A stretch of 64,000 nucleotides of DNA from Bacteroides sp. (GCA_023666905.1 JAMPBC010000001.1:106137-170136), one strand, 5' to 3'. Shown: positions 9,115-18,493, numbered from the stretch's first letter. The notes: generated from the sequence alone by a model not told the origin. Numbers and translations: made by a program.

Positions 9115-10158
9115 TTAATTCTTGCGGCGGCCAATGGCTATGGCCACGAATGTGAATATACCTAATAATATAAGCAGTATGGTTTGGGCGCCCATAACCA
9201 GATTGGCAAAAGCAGGCGCCACCTCATTAAGTCCGGGAACGCCGGAGCTGAACAGGCTCATTCCGAAAATAATTGCCCACTGCCAGGGGCCGATTCCGCC
9301 GTTGGAGGGCACACCCATGGAAATGCTTGACACCACAAAGCAGAACAGAGCGGCCACAACTCCATGCCGGTGAACCATTTCGGCAGTCTCGGGGAATGCG
9401 AACAGCGCAACGTAGAGCTGAAAGAAATAGCAGCTCCACAGAGCGCCGGTGAGCAGAAGCCACCGTCCCCTACCCTTCATTGTGGCAACAACCGAGAATC
9501 CGTCCCAAAGTCCTTTGCAAAAGTTTTTTATTGCAGTTACTTTGCTTCCGCGCCTGCGCATCAGAGCCCACACCGCCACAACAATCAAAGCAATCGCGGC
9601 ATAAGTCCAAGGAGAGGTAATCACGGCCATCAATGTCTCGTATGCAGCACGGTTCTGGCTCAGATATTCGGTCAGCTGCGGACCGGCAAGAATAAAGGTG
9701 AACAGCGTTAGCAGAGCAACCGAAACGGTGTCGGCCAAGCGGTCGGCTACCATTGAACCGAACACTTTGTCGAACGGAGCTTTTTGTCGCTGCGCTATGT
9801 AGCCGGTGCGCCACAACTCACCGAGACGCGGGAACACTAAGTTCACCGCGTAGGTTCCGAAAATGCTTAGCAGCACGGGGAAAAATCCCACATTCACATT
9901 AATGGCCCGCAACTGGATTTGCCAGCGGGCGGCACGAATAAAGTGCGAAAAGAAGCTCAAAGCAAGTCCGAACCAAATCCAGCGCCATGTGCAACGCTCG
10001 CGAATGGCCTCCACCATGGCTCCGAAGTCCATGTTTTTGAACAGCAGCCAACAGAGTCCCACCGTTATGACAAACGGCACGCCATAGCGCAACACATTGG
10101 CTAACCATGACTTGGCACGCGTTCCGGAATCTTTTGTTTGCTGTTGTTGGGAGTCCAT
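9115..10158 (-). CDS. Flippase-like integral membrane protein (LPG synthase TM-domain family)
   Basis: A polytopic protein of 347 residues with about eight hydrophobic segments, ending in the basic tail AIGRRKN. It contains motifs of the lysylphosphatidylglycerol-synthase membrane domain family (NLVFPRLGELWRTGYIA and SNGGIGPWQWA). Stand-alone members are proposed lipid flippases, but the substrate here is unknown. I chose the ATG at 10158 (MDSQQQQ) because the longer frame to 10197 starts inside the candidate promoter. It appears to be the first gene of the envelope operon. Confidence 0.85.
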   Translation of the reverse strand: MDSQQQQTKDSGTRAKSWLANVLRYGVPFVITVGLCWLLFKNMDFGAMVEAIRERCTWRWIWFGLALSFFSHFIRAARWQIQLRAINVNVGFFPVLLSIFGTYAVNLVFPRLGELWRTGYIAQRQKAPFDKVFGSMVADRLADTVSVALLTLFTFILAGPQLTEYLSQNRAAYETLMAVITSPWTYAAIALIVVAVWALMRRRGSKVTAIKNFCKGLWDGFSVVATMKGRGRWLLLTGALWSCYFFQLYVALFAFPETAEMVHRHGVVAALFCFVVSSISMGVPSNGGIGPWQWAIIFGMSLFSSGVPGLNEVAPAFANLVMGAQTILLILLGIFTFVAIAIGRRKN

Positions 10159-10185
10159 GAAAAGTGAATTGTCTGTTACAATTTG

Positions 10186-10217
10186 CAAATATAACAAATC
10201 TTAACCTCACATGGCAA
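10186..10217 (-). promoter_or_regulatory. Promoter of the flippase/envelope operon
   Basis: On the minus strand, TTG (10217-10215), 21 bases and TATATTTG (10193-10186) fit the Bacteroidetes promoter consensus and end 27 bases before the chosen ATG at 10158. This rules against the upstream start at 10197. Confidence 0.65.
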
Positions 10218-10251
10218 TCTCGTTCCGCAATTTTTTCTATTAAATTTAGTA

Positions 10252-10288
10252 TTTGACAAACAAAAGGGGTGAAACGGTAGTATCTTTG
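10252..10288 (+). promoter_or_regulatory. Plus-strand promoter with no clear gene
   Basis: TTTG at 10252-10255 and TATCTTTG at 10281-10288 look like a Bacteroidetes promoter, with a spacer (25 bases) slightly longer than usual. An AT-rich leader and an ATG at 10355 follow, but that frame soon runs antisense through the radical SAM gene. Either an antisense transcript, or the leftover head of a lost gene, could start here. Confidence 0.4.
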
Positions 10289-10423
10289 CAGCGAAAAGCA
10301 GAGGTAGCTTAAGTAATCAACCTTTATTAATCAATCTATAAAATCAACCAATCTATGAAAACCACAAAGCTCAAAAACATCAATCCGAAACCTGGAAACA
10401 TCAAACTGAAATTCGCCGGCAAA

Positions 10424-11326
10424 TCACTTGGCCGCTCTCGCAGCCAGCGCCTTTTGCAACACCGCCGCAAACTGATAGTTCTTCAAGCCCCAGCGGGGAG
10501 AAATAAGCAACGAATCGGGCGATTGCGACACAAACCGTTCAATTGCAATGTCGGGACGCAGCGTTTCGGTTATGTCGCAACACAGGTCAATGTAGCTGTC
10601 AAGTTGCCATTCGGTTATTTCAAGCTCCCCTTGTTCCACCTGGCGTGCAAGCCGGGTGCCGCGAATGAGCTGCAACTGATGGATTTTCACCACGTCAACC
10701 GGCAGCAGATTAACGGCGTGGATTGTGTCGAGCATATCGGTGCGACTCTCGCCGGGAAGTCCCATTATAAGATGCAGCCCCACGGGGATGCCGGCGCGGT
10801 GTGTGCGCTCCACGGCTTGAACCGTATCCTCCCACGTGTGGCAGCGGTTAACCAGTTCAAGCGTACGGTTGTGAGCAGTTTCGGCCCCGTACTCCATCAT
10901 AATAAAATGCTTGCGGTTCAGCTGTTCCAATTCGGCAAGCAGATCGGTGGGAATACAGTCGGGACGGGTGCCTATTATCAATCCATCGACCCCCTCAACA
11001 GCAAGAGCCTCATGGAACAAGGAGATGAGGTGCGGAGTGGAAGCATTGGTTGCGGTATAGCTCTGGAAGTAGGCAAGATAACGCATGGAGGGATATTTAC
11101 GGGCAAAAAAGCGCTTGCCGGCATCAAGTTGCCGGGTCACGCTGGCGGGAGCACTGGCAAACATGGGCGAGAAGGACTGGTTGTTGCAGTAGGTGCATCC
11201 CCCCGTGCCCTTGGCACCGTCGCGGTTGGGGCAGGACAAACCGGCGTTGACCGACAGCTTCTGATGCTTGCCGCTGAGGTATCGCGCCAAAAATGCGGAA
11301 AAATCAGGATGCGGGCCAAACATCAT
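10424..11326 (-). CDS. Radical SAM protein, TIGR01212/YhcC-like
   Basis: A 300-residue protein starting MMFGPHPDFSAF. Its N-terminal cluster-binding region is CPNRDGAKGTGGCTYCNN, the extended cysteine pattern of the TIGR01212 (YhcC) radical SAM family. The typical GLPGESRTDML and EYGAETAHNRTL stretches follow. The family is related to Elp3, but its reaction is not settled. The ATG at 11326 was chosen because it overlaps the aroC stop as ATGA, giving translational coupling; the frame extends further upstream, but only inside aroC. Confidence 0.88.
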   Translation of the reverse strand: MMFGPHPDFSAFLARYLSGKHQKLSVNAGLSCPNRDGAKGTGGCTYCNNQSFSPMFASAPASVTRQLDAGKRFFARKYPSMRYLAYFQSYTATNASTPHLISLFHEALAVEGVDGLIIGTRPDCIPTDLLAELEQLNRKHFIMMEYGAETAHNRTLELVNRCHTWEDTVQAVERTHRAGIPVGLHLIMGLPGESRTDMLDTIHAVNLLPVDVVKIHQLQLIRGTRLARQVEQGELEITEWQLDSYIDLCCDITETLRPDIAIERFVSQSPDSLLISPRWGLKNYQFAAVLQKALAARAAK

Positions 11327-12399
11327 AAACGCACTGTTTTGTCGGCCAACAAAGCATCGAGAAAAACCATGGCGGCCATAGCCTCGACAACGGGAACGGC
11401 GCGGGGGACCACACACGGATCGTGGCGTCCTTTGGCATGGAGTATGGTCGGCTCGCCCGAGTCGGTTATGGTGGGGACCTCGCGCAGTAAAGTTGCCACA
11501 GGCTTGAAAGCAACGCGGAAATATATATCGGCCCCATTCGATATTCCGCCTTGGATTCCACCCGAATGGTTCGTGGCGGTGCTCACATGACCGTCAGCTG
11601 CGGTGAACACATCAATTAGCTCACTGCCCAGACTGCAGCACTCGTCAAATCCCAACCCGTAGTCAAACCCTTTGGCGGCCGGGATGGATAGCATAGCGGC
11701 TGCCAACCGGCTTTGAAGCTTGTCGAAAACAGGCTGTCCCAAGCCGGCCGGCACTCCTGAAACAACCCCTTTCACAATGCCGCCTACGGTATCACCCGAC
11801 GATTTCACCCGCTCCACATAGCGCTCCATGCGCGCGGCGGCTTCGGCATCGGGGCAACGCACGGCATTGGTGTATGTCGCATCAAGGTTGAGCAGTGTGT
11901 ATGGCAAGTTTGTTTGTTCCGGACCTATCTTGGAAGTGTAGGCGTGGATGGAAACACCGCTCATCATCTCCAGTACCTGACGGGCAACAGCTCCGCCAAC
12001 CACACGCGCGGCAGTTTCGCGGGCCGAGGCTCGGCCGCCTCCACGATGGTCGCGCACACCGTATTTCATGGCATAAGTCATGTCGGCATGCGACGGACGC
12101 CACTTGTGGCGCATCTCTTCATAGTCGGCCGGACGTTGGTTGCTGTTAGGTATGATAAAACCTATGGGTGTTCCGGTGGTTACTCCTTCAAAAATGCCCG
12201 ACAGGAACTCCACGCGGTCACTCTCGGACCGCTGCGACGTTATGGGCGACTGTCCGGGGCGACGGCGGTCAAGCTCCTGCTGTACACGATTCAAATCGAG
12301 TTTCACACCCGAGGGAATGCCGTCAATCACACCTCCCAAAGCGGGGCCATGGCTCTCGCCGAATGTTGTTAGCCTGAAAACTTCACCAAATTTGTTCAT
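11323..12399 (-). CDS. aroC: Chorismate synthase
   Basis: AroC catalyses the last step of the shikimate pathway, EPSP to chorismate, using reduced FMN. The 358-residue product has the normal length and the family signatures GESHGPALGGVIDG near the N-terminus, the RHKWRPSHADMTYAMKYG region, and GGRASARETAARVVGGAVA. It overlaps the YbaK-type gene before it and the radical SAM gene after it by four bases each. aroB lies elsewhere in this window (30.8-31.9 kb). Confidence 0.97.
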   Translation of the reverse strand: MNKFGEVFRLTTFGESHGPALGGVIDGIPSGVKLDLNRVQQELDRRRPGQSPITSQRSESDRVEFLSGIFEGVTTGTPIGFIIPNSNQRPADYEEMRHKWRPSHADMTYAMKYGVRDHRGGGRASARETAARVVGGAVARQVLEMMSGVSIHAYTSKIGPEQTNLPYTLLNLDATYTNAVRCPDAEAAARMERYVERVKSSGDTVGGIVKGVVSGVPAGLGQPVFDKLQSRLAAAMLSIPAAKGFDYGLGFDECCSLGSELIDVFTAADGHVSTATNHSGGIQGGISNGADIYFRVAFKPVATLLREVPTITDSGEPTILHAKGRHDPCVVPRAVPVVEAMAAMVFLDALLADKTVRL

Positions 12400-12914
12400 T
12401 TGTCATGTTCCTCCTTTGCGTCGGTGCGCACGGCGATATCGGCCACTGTTGCGCCAACATAGTCAATCAAATCCTTCGGGGCAATCTCGAATTGCAATCC
12501 CCGCATGCCGGCGCTCACATAAATCACCGGAAAGTCCGTGGCCGTGGCGTGGAAAAATGTGGGGAAAGGTTTCTTCATGCCAATGGGTGAGCAACCGCCA
12601 CGGATATAGCCGGTGAGAGGCAGCAGCTCCTTCATGGCAATGAGATCGGCCTTTTTGTCGCCAGCGGCTTTGGCAGCCTTCTTCAGGTCAATCTCGCAAT
12701 TGCCGGGAACCACGCACACAAAATGTCCGGTACGCTCGCCCCGGAGCACAATGGTTTTGAACACGCGGTTTATATCCTCGCCCAGCGAGGAGGCCACGTG
12801 ATCGGCGGCAAGATTGTTTTCATCCACCTCGTAAGGCACGAGCCGATATCTTATCTTGGCCTTGTCGAGCAGGCGGGCGGCATTGGTTTTCTGAATTTTA
12901 GCTGATGAGCTCAT
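12396..12914 (-). CDS. ybaK: YbaK/EbsC-type Cys-tRNA(Pro) deacylase
   Basis: A 172-residue protein of the YbaK/EbsC trans-editing family, which hydrolyses misacylated Cys-tRNA(Pro). It shows the conserved FKTIVLRGERTGHFVCVVPG and RGGCSPIGMKK segments and the central lysine region. The ATG at 12914 (MSSSAKIQKTN) was preferred over 13022 because a promoter -7 element lies between the two. It begins a three-gene operon with aroC and the radical SAM gene. Confidence 0.88.
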   Translation of the reverse strand: MSSSAKIQKTNAARLLDKAKIRYRLVPYEVDENNLAADHVASSLGEDINRVFKTIVLRGERTGHFVCVVPGNCEIDLKKAAKAAGDKKADLIAMKELLPLTGYIRGGCSPIGMKKPFPTFFHATATDFPVIYVSAGMRGLQFEIAPKDLIDYVGATVADIAVRTDAKEEHDK

Positions 12915-12946
12915 TGTGCGGCAATTTGGTTTTTCAAGAGTATGTG

Positions 12947-12954
12947 CAAAGATA
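12947..12954 (-). promoter_or_regulatory. -7 promoter element of the ybaK-aroC operon
   Basis: TATCTTTG on the minus strand matches the Bacteroidetes TAnnTTTG element and lies 33 bases before the chosen ybaK ATG. A clear -33 TTTG at the right distance was not found, so the promoter is only half supported. Confidence 0.5.
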
Positions 12955-13088
12955 ACCCGTTTTTTCAGAACTTTTGCACACGTTTCAATGTTTTTAGAAT
13001 TGAAACTCTTTTTAACTGCCATTTACTGCTATTTGTTTTCTTAATTTGATTTTCTTAATTACTCACTACAACCAGTTATCTTTCTGTT

Positions 13089-13607
13089 ATGAAAAAGATT
13101 CTCATCGCACTCGTTGCCCTGCTGGGCATTACATCGGCCGCAACAGCCCAAAAAGCTAACTTCACTTTCGGTTACGGTGGCTACACCCTTATGGACGCAT
13201 GTGACTATCACGATGACCTTGGCAAGGTGAAAACCGCCTGGGGAGCTCTCAACGTTGGCGTTAACTTCAAGGTGGCGCCCAATTTCTGGATTGGCCCGTC
13301 GTACACCTTCTCAAGCTCCGAATTCAAGCACTCCGACACCAACCTCTACTATCACGTGATTATGCTCAACGGCCGCTACGACTATTACAAAAACAGCATC
13401 GTGCGCCTGTATGCCCACGTTGGACTCGGTGTTGACATCACTCATATCAGTCCCGAGCACTTCGACGCCACTAACAAAGCATACTTTGCCTATCACATTG
13501 CTCCGCTTGGCGCCGATGTGCCCATTACCCGCAATTTCAACATCTTCGGTGAAATCGGCTTCGGTGCCCAGGGTCTGTTGCAAGTCGGTGGTCGCATTAA
13601 CTTCTGA
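13089..13607 (+). CDS. Small outer-membrane beta-barrel protein
   Basis: A 172-residue protein with a signal peptide (MKKILIALVALLGITSAATAQ) and a body of alternating hydrophobic/polar strands ending in a terminal aromatic residue (VGGRINF), as in small OmpW/OmpX-like barrels. No enzyme motif is visible. It is followed 6 bases later by a small conserved gene on the same strand. The function is unknown. Confidence 0.75.
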   Translation: MKKILIALVALLGITSAATAQKANFTFGYGGYTLMDACDYHDDLGKVKTAWGALNVGVNFKVAPNFWIGPSYTFSSSEFKHSDTNLYYHVIMLNGRYDYYKNSIVRLYAHVGLGVDITHISPEHFDATNKAYFAYHIAPLGADVPITRNFNIFGEIGFGAQGLLQVGGRINF

Positions 13608-13613
13608 CGCGTT

Positions 13614-13853
13614 ATGGCAAGCGACCGTCTGACATACGAGGAAAAAAAGGAATTGCCCGACTCAGTGTTCGGACTTCCCGAACGGCGCGAATACCCCATG
13701 CCCGATGCCGCCCACGTGCGTGCCGCCGAGGCTTACTTCAGGTATTGTCCCGAAGATTTGAAGCCCAAACTGGCCCGAGCCATACTCCGGCGGGCCAAGC
13801 AATTCGGAGTGGACGTGGAAAGCCCCACTGTTCTTGAATATGCAAAGGAATAA
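13614..13853 (+). CDS. Small conserved protein with a PDSVFGLP motif
   Basis: A 79-residue charged protein containing LPDSVFGLPERREYP, HVRAAEAYF and a C-terminal ARAILRRAKQFGV helix. This arrangement (PDS-x-FG, then a histidine and a helix-rich end) is seen in a widespread family of small uncharacterised proteins from bacteria and phages. There is no signal peptide, so it is probably cytosolic. It ends before a hairpin that may terminate transcription. Confidence 0.7.
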   Translation: MASDRLTYEEKKELPDSVFGLPERREYPMPDAAHVRAAEAYFRYCPEDLKPKLARAILRRAKQFGVDVESPTVLEYAKE

Positions 13854-13879
13854 CCCCTTGCCCTGTTGATAATATCCAA

Positions 13880-13908
13880 GCGGCGGTGCCACCTGTTGAC
13901 ACCGCCGC
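13880..13908 (+). terminator. Hairpin after the small conserved gene
   Basis: A perfect 9-bp stem GCGGCGGTG/CACCGCCGC around an 11-base loop lies 27 bases after the stop at 13853. The following T-run is weak (AGTTTGTG), so termination is likely but not certain. Confidence 0.5.
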
Positions 13909-13930
13909 AGTTTGTGCACACCCGGAGGGG

Positions 13931-13958
13931 TAAGTTTGCAAAAATTTGCTTAAATTTG
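13931..13958 (+). promoter_or_regulatory. -7-like elements before asd
   Basis: Two TAnnTTTG elements, TAAGTTTG (13931-13938) and TAAATTTG (13951-13958), lie 52 and 32 bases before the asd ATG. Neither has a -33 TTTG at the optimal distance; the better spaced candidate is TTTG at 13911-13914 for the first. Confidence 0.45.
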
Positions 13959-13990
13959 TAGCGTAAAACCAAATCAGAAACATTTCAGCA

Positions 13991-15001
13991 ATGAACATAG
14001 CCATTGTAGGCGCCAGCGGCGCCGTGGGCCAGGAGTTTCTCCGTGTGCTCGACGAACAAAATTTCCCCATTGACACCCTGAAACTCTTCGGGTCAAAACG
14101 AAGCGCCGGACGCTCCTACAAGTTCCGGGGCAAGGACTACACCGTGATTGAACTCACCCACAATGCCGACGACTTCCGCGACATTGACATTGTCTTCACC
14201 TCGGCCGGAGCCGGAACCTCGAAAGAATTTGCCGACACCATCACCGCCCACGGTGCCTTGATGATTGACAATTCCAGCGCCTTCCGCATGGATCAGGATG
14301 TTCCTTTGGTTGTGCCGGAAGTGAACGGCGATGATGCCTTCAATGCCCCGCGCCGCATCATTGCCAATCCAAACTGCACCACCATTCAAATGGTTGTGGC
14401 TCTGAAGCCCATCAACGACCTAAGCCCCATAACCCGAGTGCATGTGGCCACCTATCAGGCAGCCAGCGGTGCCGGGGCAGCCGCCATGGACGAGCTTGTG
14501 GAACAGCACGCCCAGCTGCAGCGCGGCCAAGAGCCAACGGTGGAAAAATTCGCCTATCAGCTCGCCTACAACGTGATTCCGCAGGTTGACGTGTTCACCG
14601 ACAACGGCTACACCAAGGAGGAGATGAAGATGTTCAACGAAACACGCAAAATAATGCACGCTCCGGAAATGAGCGTGAGCGCCATGTGCGTGCGAGTGCC
14701 CGTGATGAGGGCCCACAGCGAGGCTGTGTGGGTTCACACCGAACAGCCGCTGGAGCTCGAACAGGTGCGCGAAGCTTTTGCCAATGCCGAAGGGCTTGTG
14801 GTGGTTGATGAACCGGCCGACAAGCGCTATCCCATGCCGCTACACGCTGCCGGAGCCGACCCTGTGATGGTGGGACGTCTGCGCAAAGACCTTGCCGACC
14901 CCAACGGACTCACCTTCTGGGTGGTGGGCGACCAGATTAAAAAAGGCGCCGCCCTCAACGCCGTTCAAATTGCCCAATACATTCTCAAACACAAGAAATA
15001 A
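13991..15001 (+). CDS. asd: Aspartate-semialdehyde dehydrogenase
   Basis: Asd reduces aspartyl phosphate to aspartate semialdehyde with NADPH, feeding lysine/diaminopimelate, threonine and methionine synthesis. The 336-residue protein has the nucleotide-binding [11 protein letters not shown] near residue 7, the catalytic cysteine in NPNCTTIQM, and the conserved [14 protein letters not shown] and [13 protein letters not shown] segments. Length is normal for the family. It is monocistronic or read together with the antiporter that follows 68 bases later. Confidence 0.96.
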   Translation: MNIAIVGASGAVGQEFLRVLDEQNFPIDTLKLFGSKRSAGRSYKFRGKDYTVIELTHNADDFRDIDIVFTSAGAGTSKEFADTITAHGALMIDNSSAFRMDQDVPLVVPEVNGDDAFNAPRRIIANPNCTTIQMVVALKPINDLSPITRVHVATYQAASGAGAAAMDELVEQHAQLQRGQEPTVEKFAYQLAYNVIPQVDVFTDNGYTKEEMKMFNETRKIMHAPEMSVSAMCVRVPVMRAHSEAVWVHTEQPLELEQVREAFANAEGLVVVDEPADKRYPMPLHAAGADPVMVGRLRKDLADPNGLTFWVVGDQIKKGAALNAVQIAQYILKHKK

Positions 15002-15069
15002 CAATCTCAACCCATCAATCTCCTCCTCCCCTCTCCTCGTTCACACCTCCACAACCGCCACCACAACCA

Positions 15070-17262
15070 ATGATTTCAGCCATGGCCATACCCGCAGTGC
15101 ATCCACTGGTAACATCGCCGGTGCTGATATTCCTCATTGTGCTCGCCATAATTCTGTTTGTGCCGGTGGTGTTGGGCCGACTCAAAATCCCCCATGTGAT
15201 TGGGATGATTATCGCAGGCATTGTTGTGGGCCCTTACGGATTCAGCGTCCTCGCCCGCGACATGAGCTTCGAAGTGTTTGGCCAGGTAGGTATCCTTTAC
15301 CTGATGTTTCTTGCGGGAGTGGAGATTGACATGTATCACCTCAAGCGCAATCTGCGCCGGGGAATGGTGTTCGGATTGTTCACCTTCTTTGTGCCGCTTG
15401 TGCTTGGTTCGGTCGCCTCGGTGATTTTCTTAGGAGCCGACATGCTGAAGGCCATACTTTTGGCGTCGATGTTTTCGGCCCACACGCTGCTGGCCTACCC
15501 CATTGTGTCGCGCTTCGGACTCACCACCAACCGTGCCGTGGTCATTGCAGTGGCCGGTACAATTTTCACTGTTTTAGGATCACTGCTTGTGCTGGCCGGT
15601 ACCGTTGGAGTTGCCCGCACCGGGCGCTTCGATGGCCTGACAATTCTGCGCCTGCTTGGCGGCCTGCTGCTTTACTGCGTGCTCATCGTGTACCTCTATC
15701 CACGCATTACCCGGTGGTTTTTCAAGCGTCACAACGACAATATAGCCCAGTTTGTTTACATACTGGCCATGGTATTCTTAGCGGCCGAGACAGCTGCATG
15801 GATTGGCCTTGAGGGAGTGTTCGGAGCCTTCCTTGCCGGCATTGTGCTGAACCGTTTCATCCCGGCGCGTTCGCCGCTGATGGGCCGCATTGAATTCGTG
15901 GGCAACGCGCTGTTCATCCCCTACTTTCTGATTGGTGTGGGTATGATGATCAATGTCCGCGCCCTGTTCGCCGGCTGGGATTCGCTTTACGTTGCCGGGG
16001 TGATGAGCGCCACGGCCATGGCCGGGAAGTGGCTTGCGGCCTTCCTTACCCAACGCACCTTCCGCATGCCGGTGCTTGAACGCTCCATCATGTATCAGCT
16101 TTCCAATGCTCACACGGCCGTTGCGCTGGCCGTTGTGACCATCGGTTTCAAAATTGGTATTTTCAATGAAACGGTTCTTGACGGAACAGTGGTTATGATA
16201 TTGGTAACGTGCACCGTATCGTCCATAGGCACAGCACGTGCTGCCCAACGGCTGAAGGTGGTCACAATGTCGAACACGCCCATTGTTGATGAAGAGGAGC
16301 AACGCAAGCGCAGCCGGGTGGTGAACACTCTCATTCCGGTTGTGAATCCGCTTTCGGCCACGGAGTTGGTGAGCCTTGCCATGATGATGCACGATGTGCG
16401 TCCGGGAGGGCACAACCATTTCTACGCCCTGCATGTGCGCAACGACAATTCGGCCTCATCGCGCGCCGTGGGGCGCAACTCGCTCGATGTTGCCGAGCAA
16501 ACGGCCGCAAGCATGGATGTGCCGCTGCAGACCATTGACCGCTACGACCTTAACTTTGTTACCGGAGTTCTGAACACCATGGAGGAGCGCGACATCAACG
16601 AGGTGGTGATTGGGCTACACCGCCGCACCGCCGTAATCGACTCCTTTTTTGGCGAGAAACTTACCAGGCTGCTGCGCTCCACCTACCGCATGGTGGTGAT
16701 TTCACGCTGCTACATCCCGGTAAACACCATGCGGAGGCTTGTGGTTGTGGTTCCCGACAAGGCCGAGTACGAAACCGGCTTTGTGCGCTGGGTGAAATGC
16801 ATTGGCAATCTCGGACGGCAGCTGGGTTGCCGCGGTGTGTTTTTCTGCTCCGAGTCTACTCGCCAATACATTGAAACGGTGTTGCGCCGGGGAGGCTATG
16901 GTTTCCGCCACAGCTACCGGCTGATGGACACGTGGGACGATTTTGTGCTTCTTGCCAACAAGATAATTGACGATGATCTGTTTGTGGTGGTCACCTCTCG
17001 TACCGCCTCGGTGAGCTACGACCCAGGCATGGCTTCGCTGCCGGAGTTCCTGAGCAAGTACTTTGTAAACAACAATATGATTGTGATTTACCCCGAGCAA
17101 TTCGGGGCCGAAGCTGTGGCTCCGGTGATGGGCGATGCCATTTCAGCCGACGTGGAAGCCATGCCTTCCGGCTTATGGCTAAAGATGCTTCAGTATTCCA
17201 AGGCTTTGCACATGCGACTGCGCCGCATCATCAAGCCCAACAAACGCAACTCCGACATTTAA
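15070..17262 (+). CDS. Cation/proton antiporter, CPA2 (Kef/NapA-like)
   Basis: A 730-residue inner-membrane protein. The first ~400 residues hold about 12 hydrophobic segments with CPA2 features (GRLKIPHVIGMIIAGIVVGP, GVEIDM, and GVFGAFLAGIVLNR). The rest (about 410-730) is a soluble domain resembling universal stress protein modules rather than a TrkA-N domain. It probably exchanges Na+ or K+ for protons across the membrane; the ion cannot be read from the sequence. The leader before it is strongly pyrimidine-rich with no Shine-Dalgarno site. Confidence 0.88.
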   Translation: MISAMAIPAVHPLVTSPVLIFLIVLAIILFVPVVLGRLKIPHVIGMIIAGIVVGPYGFSVLARDMSFEVFGQVGILYLMFLAGVEIDMYHLKRNLRRGMVFGLFTFFVPLVLGSVASVIFLGADMLKAILLASMFSAHTLLAYPIVSRFGLTTNRAVVIAVAGTIFTVLGSLLVLAGTVGVARTGRFDGLTILRLLGGLLLYCVLIVYLYPRITRWFFKRHNDNIAQFVYILAMVFLAAETAAWIGLEGVFGAFLAGIVLNRFIPARSPLMGRIEFVGNALFIPYFLIGVGMMINVRALFAGWDSLYVAGVMSATAMAGKWLAAFLTQRTFRMPVLERSIMYQLSNAHTAVALAVVTIGFKIGIFNETVLDGTVVMILVTCTVSSIGTARAAQRLKVVTMSNTPIVDEEEQRKRSRVVNTLIPVVNPLSATELVSLAMMMHDVRPGGHNHFYALHVRNDNSASSRAVGRNSLDVAEQTAASMDVPLQTIDRYDLNFVTGVLNTMEERDINEVVIGLHRRTAVIDSFFGEKLTRLLRSTYRMVVISRCYIPVNTMRRLVVVVPDKAEYETGFVRWVKCIGNLGRQLGCRGVFFCSESTRQYIETVLRRGGYGFRHSYRLMDTWDDFVLLANKIIDDDLFVVVTSRTASVSYDPGMASLPEFLSKYFVNNNMIVIYPEQFGAEAVAPVMGDAISADVEAMPSGLWLKMLQYSKALHMRLRRIIKPNKRNSDI

Positions 17263-17329
17263 CGCAACACATCAATAAAAATTCAACCTCTCGGTTATTA
17301 CAACTTTAATTATTATCAATGTGAGGTTC

Positions 17330-18493
17330 TTAGCGGTAGGATTCGGTGAGGGTGTGGATTGCGGTGTAGAGCCGTTCGAGCTGCGGGGTGAGTTCCACCT
17401 GCCGGCGCGCCATGACGCGCCGTGCAATGGCAAAAAATTTGGAAAGCGGAACTTCGGAGAATCCCATTGTGGCCCCACCTTCTTGAAATGAGCCGATGAA
17501 GTTGCGGGGGAATCCGGTGCCATGTATGTTGACGCCCACTCCAAGAGTTGTGGCAGTGTTGAACATGGTGTTTATGCCCGCCTTTGAATGGTCACCCATA
17601 ATCAGGCCGCAGAATTGCAGCCCGGTGCGGCAGAAGCGCCGAGTGGGATAGTGCCAGAGTTTTATTTCCGTGTAGTCATTTTTCAGGTTCGAAGCCACGC
17701 AGCCTGCACCAAGATTGCACCACGACCCAATCACGGCATTGCCAAGGAATCCATCGTGGGCTTTGTTGGTGTAATCGTGAATAATCACATTGTTTATTTC
17801 GCCTCCCACTTTGCAGTGGCGTCCAATGGTTGTGGCACCGTAAATGCGGGTGAGCATGTTCACAGTGGAATGGTCAAGAATTGCCACCGGGCCGCGCAGA
17901 CAGGTTCCCTCCATTATCTCAGCTCCGGGACCAACATAAATGGGACCACCGTGAGTGTTGAATGTTACGCCCTCTGCTACGGCACCTTCGGCCAGAAACA
18001 CCTTTGCCGACGTACCTATCACGGTGCAGGTCCGGCTCAACGGCCGGGACACCTCCACTTCGGTAAGGGCGACGAAATCGGAGCGGATAGCCTCGGCATT
18101 ATGTTCGAACAAATTATAGATTCGTGTTATTTCCAGCACGTGTCCCGGATAAACAATGTTGCGTTCCACAGTGCCGCACTGAGCCAACAGTTGACCGGTG
18201 TTGGTGACCAACGCCTCGCCCGGCATAAGCAGCGAAATGGCGTCGGCCAGTCCGGCCGACGGCACAACGTGGGAGGCAACGATCAGGCTGTCGGGTTCGG
18301 ATGGCTCGTTAGGAAAAAGTTCTCGCAAATGCTCGGCCGTTCTGTAAGAGTAGCGGCCGGGGAGCAACCGCTCCCACTTATCTTTAATCGTCCCCATGCC
18401 GAGCAGCAGATGGCTCACGGGGCGTGTAAAAGTCAAAGGCAGTAACGAATCAGCCACCTGGGCATCATCGGCAAGTATGATTTGTCTTTTCAT
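17330..18493 (-). CDS. GlmU-like sugar nucleotidyltransferase / left-handed beta-helix protein
   Basis: A 387-residue protein with an N-terminal ILADDAQVADSLLPLTFTRP segment typical of the Bacteroidetes GlmU-family putative nucleotidyltransferases, followed from about residue 170 by hexapeptide repeats (for example IYGATTIGRHCKVGGEINN) forming a left-handed beta-helix. It lacks the classic LAAGxGTRM loop of true GlmU, so the substrate is uncertain; sugar-phosphate activation or acetyl transfer for the envelope is likely. It converges with the antiporter gene. The divergent neighbour is the RiPP cluster. Confidence 0.82.
   Translation of the reverse strand: MKRQIILADDAQVADSLLPLTFTRPVSHLLLGMGTIKDKWERLLPGRYSYRTAEHLRELFPNEPSEPDSLIVASHVVPSAGLADAISLLMPGEALVTNTGQLLAQCGTVERNIVYPGHVLEITRIYNLFEHNAEAIRSDFVALTEVEVSRPLSRTCTVIGTSAKVFLAEGAVAEGVTFNTHGGPIYVGPGAEIMEGTCLRGPVAILDHSTVNMLTRIYGATTIGRHCKVGGEINNVIIHDYTNKAHDGFLGNAVIGSWCNLGAGCVASNLKNDYTEIKLWHYPTRRFCRTGLQFCGLIMGDHSKAGINTMFNTATTLGVGVNIHGTGFPRNFIGSFQEGGATMGFSEVPLSKFFAIARRVMARRQVELTPQLERLYTAIHTLTESYR

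Noticed and set aside
10355..11590. Long plus-strand frame of about 411 codons opposite the radical SAM and aroC genes
   Set aside because: Its sequence is a shadow of two well-recognised minus-strand genes and has no protein-like features. Only its first 23 codons, which lie outside them, are kept as a finding.
15778..16434. Minus-strand frame opposite the cation/proton antiporter
   Set aside because: The opposite strand encodes a clear membrane protein; this one has a histidine-rich composition typical of a shadow.
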